Positions 57,592-64,000 of a stretch of DNA of 64,000 nt are shown here, piece by piece. The notes under the pieces are model-generated. The model did not search any database. It worked only from the letters and a program-made list of their open reading frames with translations, and was not told the DNA's origin. The DNA comes from Takakia lepidozioides (taxonomy: Eukaryota; Streptophyta; Takakiopsida; Takakiales; Takakiaceae). The stretch is taken from positions 62,787,053 through 62,851,052 of the forward strand of contig CM060732.1 in assembly GCA_030704615.1 (NCBI GenBank), written 5' to 3'. The position numbers were made by a program, and so were the translations under genes. Positions within the stretch are counted from its first letter, which is position 1. Every line of letters starts with the position of its first letter.

Positions 57592-58380
57592 ATGTCTTGA
57601 TCTTCTTAGCGATCTACTTCAGCTTACTTCATTTCTCTTCTCAGCGGCTTAGTCTTAGTTTGCGGCTGATGCCTCTTGGGGTCCTCGGACTTGGCCACTC
57701 TAGGACTTGGAACATTTTATGACATCTCACCATTTGTACTCCCTGCACGGTTTTCCTAGCCAAGGGTTTTGTCGGCCCAACTTGCAGGTGCCAGGTTTTC
57801 CCTTGGTAGGTTTTTCACCCAGCAGTGGAGGGTGAGATTTTTCTTTGTTTTTCTTCGCGGAGCTCAGGATTTTTCGTGGGGGGTAGGCTTCACAGATGTA
57901 AAGCCCCATACTTGCTTACGCCTGGAAATAACCCGTTTCATCCAAAACGGCGATACACATTCATCGTATATTTTTTGGCGTATAAAGCCGTTAATCCGTT
58001 ACAATGATGTTTAGGTTAGGGTTAGTTTAGGCTGGTGGCTTGATCCTGGCCCTTCGTTAGATCTAGGGCTGCAAGGCAGCACCGTGGGCTTGGGCCTATA
58101 ATGCCTCGCCACGCGGCGGGCCACTACGGTTAGGGCTTTTGTATAAAGACGGCGCCCTGACACAAGGTCAAGGCGGTGTACTCGGGTGTTGCTGTATAGG
58201 TGATTTTGGTGTACAAGTTTTTGGATGAGAGCTGCTTAGTGTCTGATTCGTGTGTTTGATCCTCCTCTCGCGCGCTGCTTGCTCTTTCCGCTCGCCCCTT
58301 TGTTGTGCAAGTTCGCTTCTTGAGAGGAAAAGAGTATATGCTTCAGGCTTGTTTTAAGGCTTCACATGCCTCAATCCGAT
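57592..58380 (+). repeat. Probable Gypsy 3' LTR
   Basis: It begins TGATGTC directly after the polypurine tract and ends before 58388, probably at a CA near 58370. With no second copy the right border is approximate. A short telomere-like string (TTTAGGTTAGGGTTAGTTTAGG-type, about 58010-58032) lies inside. Confidence 0.55.
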
Positions 58381-58550
58381 TTACAGCATGCCGCCGTCAC
58401 TTATTGAAACTACGTTAGTTGTTGAATTGATTGTGATCAAATTTGAATTTCAAACTAGGTCCTATAACTGCAGAGGAGGGCCATTTTGGAAATGGAGTTT
58501 TCGAGGGAAATATCCACATTTGCTTTCACGTTCAGTTGGTCCCAAAATGG

Positions 58551-60936
58551 CGAACGAATTCCATGCTTCCCAGGCATTTCAATTGTTATCTGATAGTGAT
58601 TTGGGAGGTAATCATGAGAATGTTCAATTTGTGAGTAATGATTCTGATCGTGAGTGTCATGGGAGGGAAATTCATAATCGACAGATACCGCGATCAACGA
58701 CGACTGATCAGCCCGATAGTGAGTTGAGTGATTCGTTAGATAATCTTGCAAATTATGAGTGGGCGCAAAATCCATATGAGAGTGTTGAGATCTAGTGTGG
58801 GCAAGGTGGAGGTTTCGAAATTGATGACGATGGCACACAGGGAGTTCACAATTGCAAGCTTAACGATCCACCGATGCCCGATCCCATATCCACTCCCGTT
58901 CCGAATTTAGACTGCACACAAAATGCAGACGTGACACCTGACTCCATTGATGCACCTGCTGCTAGATCTGCTACGATCACACGGAGCTCCTCATCTGAAG
59001 AAGAACGGGAACTGGACAAACAATTCATTGAGATTGGCGATGAATGTTGTGGGGGCAGGAATGGCAATTCAAGAGGAAGCAGTGGGGTGTCCTTGTGACA
59101 AGCCTGCGAAACCATTTATATGGAGTAACAAGAACCAAAAAGTGGGGAATCAAAGGGACATTGACAGACAAAGAGGAAGTTGAACTGGTAAATTATATTA
59201 TAGAGATGCAGGAGTATGGGCATCCGCTGACGTTAACACAGTTGCGCTTGAAGGTCGCAGAGATTTGCCAGGAACGCCAAACACCATTCAAAGACGGTAT
59301 CCCAGGGTGTGGTTGGGTTAGATGGTTAAAAAATAAGCACCCAGAACTTTCTTTGCGGCATTCCCAAGGCTTGGAAACAGGACGTGCCAAGGGACTTTGT
59401 CCAGCCAATGTCCAATCATTTTATGATAACCTGGCTGAAGTATACAGGAAACACAACTATTCACCAGAGAGGATTTGGAATTGCGATGAATCAAGGGCTC
59501 AAGCAGGGAGGAACGGAGGAGCTTTAGTCATTGCCAAGAAGGGTTCCGGAAGAGTCCATTCAATTATACCAGACGAGAGGGAATGGCTCTCGGTACTGTC
59601 ATGTATGAATGCAGGTTGCGGAAAGATTCCAAATTTCTATATTTTCAAAGGCAAAAGGTTCAGATGGAATTACATAATTCGTTGTGAGAGCGGTGCAACT
59701 ATGACGATGCAACCAAAGGCTTGGATGACCTCCTTCTTGTTCTCAAAGTGGATATCTCACTTCATTACAACAGCTGAACGTCTCGGGAATGCCATCACAC
59801 CACAGAATCGGCACCTGCTCATTCTCGATGGACACAATTCACACGTCACTATTCATGTCGTCAAGAAAGCAAAGGAGGTGGGCCTAGATCTCCTCACACT
59901 TCCTTCACACACATCACATGCCATGCAGCCCTTGGATGTGTCCGTGTTTAAGTCATTCAAGACAAACTTTAGAGCATTTCGAGATGTCTAGGCAGCTGCT
60001 AATAAAGGAGCTACAGCGAAGAAGGAAGATCTAGCTCAATGGGAGTCATTATCTCTTAACAAAGCTCTCAGTTCGGACAACATAAAAAAAAGATTTATGA
60101 CGACAGGGATATGGCCTATCAATCCAGAAGCAATGGCTCATAAGATGGGTCCAAGTCAAGGGTTCAGAAATGAAGAGCCGGAGGATCACCCTCAGCCAGG
60201 TCCAGAAGAGATACGATCGGCAACCATTGAATTACAAGTCGAGGAAGTTATGGGGGATCATGTGATACCCTCAACACAAGATCAGCGACAACATTATTTT
60301 AGTTGAAAGTGACGCCGAAGTAGATGGTGAAGCCACCAATGAGCAGCCGAGCACTCAATCCAATAGTATGTCCCCATCAGCTGAAAGAGCTGAACGAGAC
60401 ATGGTTCCTGCATTGATTGGTTGAGACAACATTTCAAACTTCCTAACCTTGCCAGAAATTCCAGTATCGACACGACGTCAACGACCTGCAGACTCTACCG
60501 AACCATTCATTGATTATAGCAAATCGATATTGATGACTTCAGATGATTATTTGAGATCATTGGAGCAGAAATCTGCACGGAAAGAGGAAGCAACCAGGCT
60601 TAGGGAAGAACGGAGGGCAGCACTAGTTTTGGCCAAGGAACGAAGGGCAGCTGAGAAGCTTGATAAAGAAAACGCAAAACGCCAGAGGGGTGAGGATCGG
60701 TAGGCCATGAAACGATTCAATGAGGCCTATTCTGCAAAGTCCTGCACTGCGGCTGGAGAGAGGCTCCACGAGGCGATCAGAACACAAGCACCAATCCCTC
60801 CTAGCGCGTATAGAGGAGTGTATTACAGGAATGCTCCTCCCATTTGCCAAAGGAACATGAAAATTGCTATTCAACGTAGAGCAGCGAGGAAAGCCGGACA
60901 AGACATTTCAAACTTGCAGCTCATAGAACCTCCCTG
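58551..60936 (+). pseudogene. pogo/Tigger-type DDE transposase (CENP-B-like), inactivated
   Basis: An acidic N-terminal region (58551-59098, two frames) precedes a helix-turn-helix/CENP-B DNA-binding region (about 59120-59400: KGTLTDKEEVELVNYIIEMQ, GIPGCGWVRWLKNKHPELSL). The DDE_1 catalytic core has its three aspartates in RIWNCDES, LLILDGHNSHV and HAMQPLDVSVFKSF. The last two are separated by 35 residues (DD35D). A charged C-terminal region (60450-60936) has RLREERRAALVLAKERRAAE. In-frame stops occur at about 59989 (after FRAFRDV), 60304, 60422 and 60703. At least two could be former TGG codons. The enzyme would have mobilised the flanking 12-kb element. Confidence 0.85.
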
Positions 60937-63137
60937 AGTGTACAGACCATCTAATCAAAAGTGAAAGGTTGCGGTTATTCAAGGCTTCCAGATCTGAAAG
61001 GATGCAAGACATGAATGACTAAGATCAGATCTGAAAGGATGGAAGACTACGATCAGATCTGAAAGGATGCAAGACTACGATCAGATCTGAAAGGATGCAA
61101 GACATGTATGACTTACTTACCCAAACTCCAACATACCCTAGACCCAAACTTAGAAATTTGAAGGTTTGCGTTGGCTATTCTCTAGTTATTTTTTGATGTG
61201 CAAATGTGGTGGCTGTTTGAGCTCGTGTGTTCCTGCATGAGGCTTTGACTGTTAGAGAATCCCTTGACCTAGGGGCTCCAAAAACTAAGTTCACATCATT
61301 GCTCACCAACTTAGATCTCATTTTATTTTATTGCTGGAAGATCCTGATATGGGTTTCTAATTGAATGCAGAAGGACCATTGTTGGTGAAGAGTAAAAGTT
61401 CCCGGAGTATTTGTCTACAGGCTGGCTGGCGCTGCAACCTTTTCATTTTGTGGTTTTGCTCTATTCTAGAAACGTTCCTTGCTACTGGAAAATGGATACT
61501 AGCCATTGTTTCCCATAACTTAGATGGCAGGATTCCAGCACGACTCAATGGGAGCAATGAGTTAGAACACAATGCAGATGGGAGTGACATGCAAATTTGA
61601 TTTAGTCACATGGTGGCCAGCCAATCTATCTAATTTACTTGGAACTGGTGTGGTGTAACTATTGTGGAATGATCTTTGTTTTTAGGCTTAAATCCACCGG
61701 TCCTGTGAAGAATCGGTTGTTTCAAGTTATTTTTAGTCCATTGAGTTCTGGCCAGCTTTCAGTGTGTAAAACCAAAAAATGTACTTAGGGCTTCCATACA
61801 AATTTCACAAGAGTATTTTCTGTCATCAATCTGGGAGAACTTTGTACAAATTCTGTGAGATTAACATATCTTGGAGCCTGCCAAACAATTTTTTCACAGT
61901 AGATATCTTGTCCTCCATTGGCAGATATTTCTGCACATATCAAATGGAGGAAGAGACGAGAATGAGATCTGCTGGTTAGGTGTAGAAGATGGGTTTGCAG
62001 TTGTGGATGCAATGTGGGAAGTTGGCTTGTGGCCCTCACGCATGGCGCTGGAAGCTCTCCTGACTACATCAAGCTGTGTATGTGTCTGTGAAACAGAGAG
62101 TGTCCTGAACTGGTCGTAGTGACCGTTAGCTAAGGTGTACCCTCAGGTCTCAGTCCAGTCCTCAGAAGACCAGTTCTGGTAGGCTGCATCTACCAGGGAA
62201 TGACCCTCAGCCCGACATTCACTGACCTCTCACAACCAGTGACAAAGTTGACTGCAAAGTTGACTAATTAAATTGATCAAATCAGGCATTGTTAATCAAG
62301 GCACCTTCTTCAACACATTTCAACCTGTTTTTCCCTCTTAATATAACATGGTCCTCAACACTTTTGGCCTGAGAAGTAAGGCAGTTGTGAGCACATCGTT
62401 TTGTAAGGTATCGGATACATGAAGCCTGTGTGATTATACCAGAGGTTTCATTCCTAGTGCGCGAGCAGTTGATCGGATTCCTAACTCTACGTTCGCAGCT
62501 GAGTTAGCTCTAACCTAAGGCTAGACTGGTCAATTTAGTTCTTCTCAATTGTAGATCATACTGGCGGGAGAAGGAATCGAAACTGGTGGGAGACCGGATC
62601 ATATCTTGTGATGAGCGATCAGGTTTACGTTTCAGCCTGATCAGTTTTAGGAAGCGAGGAGATTAGTTTTCTCACGCCATCTGATTATGTTTGAGCAATT
62701 TGTGGTCTGATTTTGGCTGGTGGTAGATCACCATGCATATGGACCTGATCAGTTTAGTACTTAATCGAACTCAGGTTACTAGAGGAGGAAGGTTAATTTT
62801 ATATAAGTACACGAGCAGTTTACTGGCAGGAGTTGTGCACATTTTGTATATGTATCACTCCATGAAGAGACAAACAACTTACACGTTAAGGACACTGCAG
62901 TGTGAGTGTTCAGTTGATTTCCGGTCCAGAATAGAGCCCTCTACTGGCCCACAATGGGTGTTTTCTGTATTCGCATTTTGAATAATCAACAATATTACGG
63001 TTTTTGACATTTGATTTTTGTTTGTTCTGCAACAATTCTTATTTACATTTGCCAATATCAGAAAAATATCAGTACCAAAAATGCATCTCTCAACTTTGTT
63101 GTGTTTCTTAAATGAGCCAGAATAGGTTCATCTACCT
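60937..63137. other. Right part of pogo-like element, non-coding
   Basis: Three perfect or near-perfect 28-bp units (GATCAGATCTGAAAGGATG...) at about 61023-61106, with a partial copy near 60989, follow the transposase. The remaining 2 kb have no recognised gene. The right inverted repeat ends at 63137. Confidence 0.5.
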
Positions 63138-63403
63138 TAGAGGCTGTAGTGTCCAAAACCATGTCTGTTGCCAAGAAATTGTCTGATGAAAATGAAGTTA
63201 AGCAGAAAACTTCCCTGAACTTGTTTCCAGTCTGTGACATGGGAGAGGCCATCATGGATGACCTCAAGGGTTTACTCACAATCGGCACTAGACTGAAATT
63301 TAAACTCGGGGCGGGAAGCCTACCTTTGAACAGCAAACAGATGCAGAGAGGAAAGAGGGATTGCAGTTGCCCGTTGTGTGGGCGCCTGATATTCATTTTC
63401 TGA
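63138..63403 (+). mobile_element. LINE copy D, right part
   Basis: It resumes exactly where the left part (50757-51175) stops: TA|GAGGCTGTAGTGTCC. It continues through LSDENEVKQKTSLNLFPVCD to the start of the CCHC finger (CSCPLCGR) and stops at about 63403 without a 3' UTR. Confidence 0.88.
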
Positions 63404-63790
63404 TTCAAACCATTTACCTAACCTCCCTATCACAACACAGCGCCATATCCCAAATCATCTGTCCGAACCCGCAATCGGTCTGTCTCTCCACGACAGCTCG
63501 CAACCCGTTACCACGCCAAAGAGCTTCGTGCACACCTGACACCCTGTGCCCCAACAACAAACTCCCAGAACACCAATAAAACACCCCCCGTAGCATAACC
63601 CGCCAGACTTCATGCACCTGGATACATACGTCGACTTCATACCCCTGCCACCTAGAACAGACCACACACCATCGTTGCCCTAATTCGCTCTGCATACATA
63701 GCTGCACCAGAATGGTGAGCCCCTGCAATCTCGCACACAAGCCCAGACAATTTAGATACTCAGCACGTAGATACAAACTCCCACAATCAG

Positions 63791-63822
<32 letters not shown>

Positions 63823-64000
63823 AGCATTGTCTGTCGTCCGACTGTAGCACCCAACCCCCACCTGCCAAATGGCCATATTTGAAGCGCGCCACATGTATAA
63901 CCCAGATAAAATCAAAATTACCTACGTTCATACCCTCGACCCACGCAGCTATCACTACATCCGCCCACTGATATTTTCATCCTTAACTGTCACTTCATCC
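63404..64000. other. C-rich, G-poor stretch with C32 run
   Basis: The plus strand is strongly depleted in G and rich in C and A across about 600 bases, with a run of 32 C at 63791-63822. Minus-strand ORFs reflect this composition and show no motif. Origin unknown. Confidence 0.6.

Larger units (their letters stand above)
51538..58380 (+). mobile_element. Ty3/Gypsy LTR retrotransposon, damaged
   Basis: Order gag, zinc knuckle, protease, RT, RNase H, integrase identifies Ty3/Gypsy. A purine-rich tract (GTGGAGGGGCGCACGGTGGGG) precedes a probable 3' LTR beginning TGATGTCTTGATC at about 57592 and ending before the transposase ORF. No 5' LTR copy is visible, so the left end is lost or very diverged. 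Several frameshifts, a nonsense codon in the zinc knuckle and a changed integrase catalytic residue show it is inactive. No chromodomain is seen after the integrase. Confidence 0.88.
51176..63137 (+). mobile_element. pogo/Tigger-like DNA transposon, 11.96 kb, interrupting LINE copy D
   Basis: The left end TGGTAGATGAACCTAATTC matches the right end in inverted orientation; the right end's reverse complement is AGGTAGATGAACCTATTC. The target LINE has CTGACTTAGAGG, and here the halves read CTGACTTA|element|TAGAGG, so a TA is duplicated (51174-51175 and 63138-63139). TA duplication is the rule for Tc1/mariner/pogo elements and fits the DDE transposase inside (58551-60936). A Gypsy element occupies much of the left half. 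The transposase carries nonsense codons, so the element is dead. Confidence 0.82.

Noticed and set aside
58010-58032. Interstitial telomere repeat
   Set aside because: Only about three imperfect TTTAGG/TTAGGG units, inside the probable Gypsy LTR; too short to mean a telomere remnant.
51176-63137. PIF/Harbinger element with a 3-bp TTA duplication
   Set aside because: TTA is present on both sides, but the inverted ends line up base for base only if TA is the duplication, and the transposase is of the pogo/CENP-B type.
63414-63854. 146-codon minus-strand Gly-rich ORF
   Set aside because: The poly-Gly is only the translation of the C32 run in a G-poor strand.
1-64000. CRISPR arrays, operons, ribosome-binding sites
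   Set aside because: The window is plant nuclear DNA with spliceosomal introns; no regularly spaced repeat arrays of the CRISPR type were seen.

Overview
This is a repeat-rich nuclear chromosome window from a land plant. The host genes are plant-type: a plastid phytyl-ester-synthase family protein, a GT31 beta-1,3-galactosyltransferase relative, a stand-alone cytochrome b561 and a Dof-like zinc finger. They are split by long introns full of old transposons. Two LINE families with a C-terminal CCHC finger and (CATTT)n-type tails suggest a seed-free plant such as a fern or lycophyte, but the species cannot be fixed from the sequence.

Layout. 1-5 kb: a 240-bp tandem duplication, a Dof-like zinc-finger ORF (-) and three exons of a truncated GT31 gene (+). 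5-9.5 kb: a TTAA-flanked MITE and a five-exon mitochondrial carrier gene (-). 10.7-18 kb: a foldback MITE, a LINE 3' end (-), a MITE with 5-bp target-site duplications and a decayed Copia element. 19-20.7 kb: a cytochrome b561 gene (-) with a frame break. 22-24 kb: two tRNA-derived SINEs. 27.6 kb: a second copy of the TTAA MITE.

30.96-50.71 kb: one large gene (+) of 19 inferred exons encodes a phytyl ester synthase/DGAT-like protein of about 768 residues. The exons join in phase. Intron 8 (7.7 kb) holds a head-to-tail pair of LINE copies, and introns 5 and 9 hold LINE tails.

50.75-63.40 kb: a truncated LINE lies just past the stop codon of that gene. It is split by a 12-kb element with terminal inverted repeats, a TA duplication and a dead pogo/Tigger-type DDE transposase. 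That element in turn contains a broken Gypsy retrotransposon. The order of events reads as gene, then LINE, then pogo-like element, then Gypsy. The last 600 bases are strongly G-poor and include a run of 32 C.

All exon structures were inferred by eye from splice signals, reading phase and family knowledge; no alignment was run.
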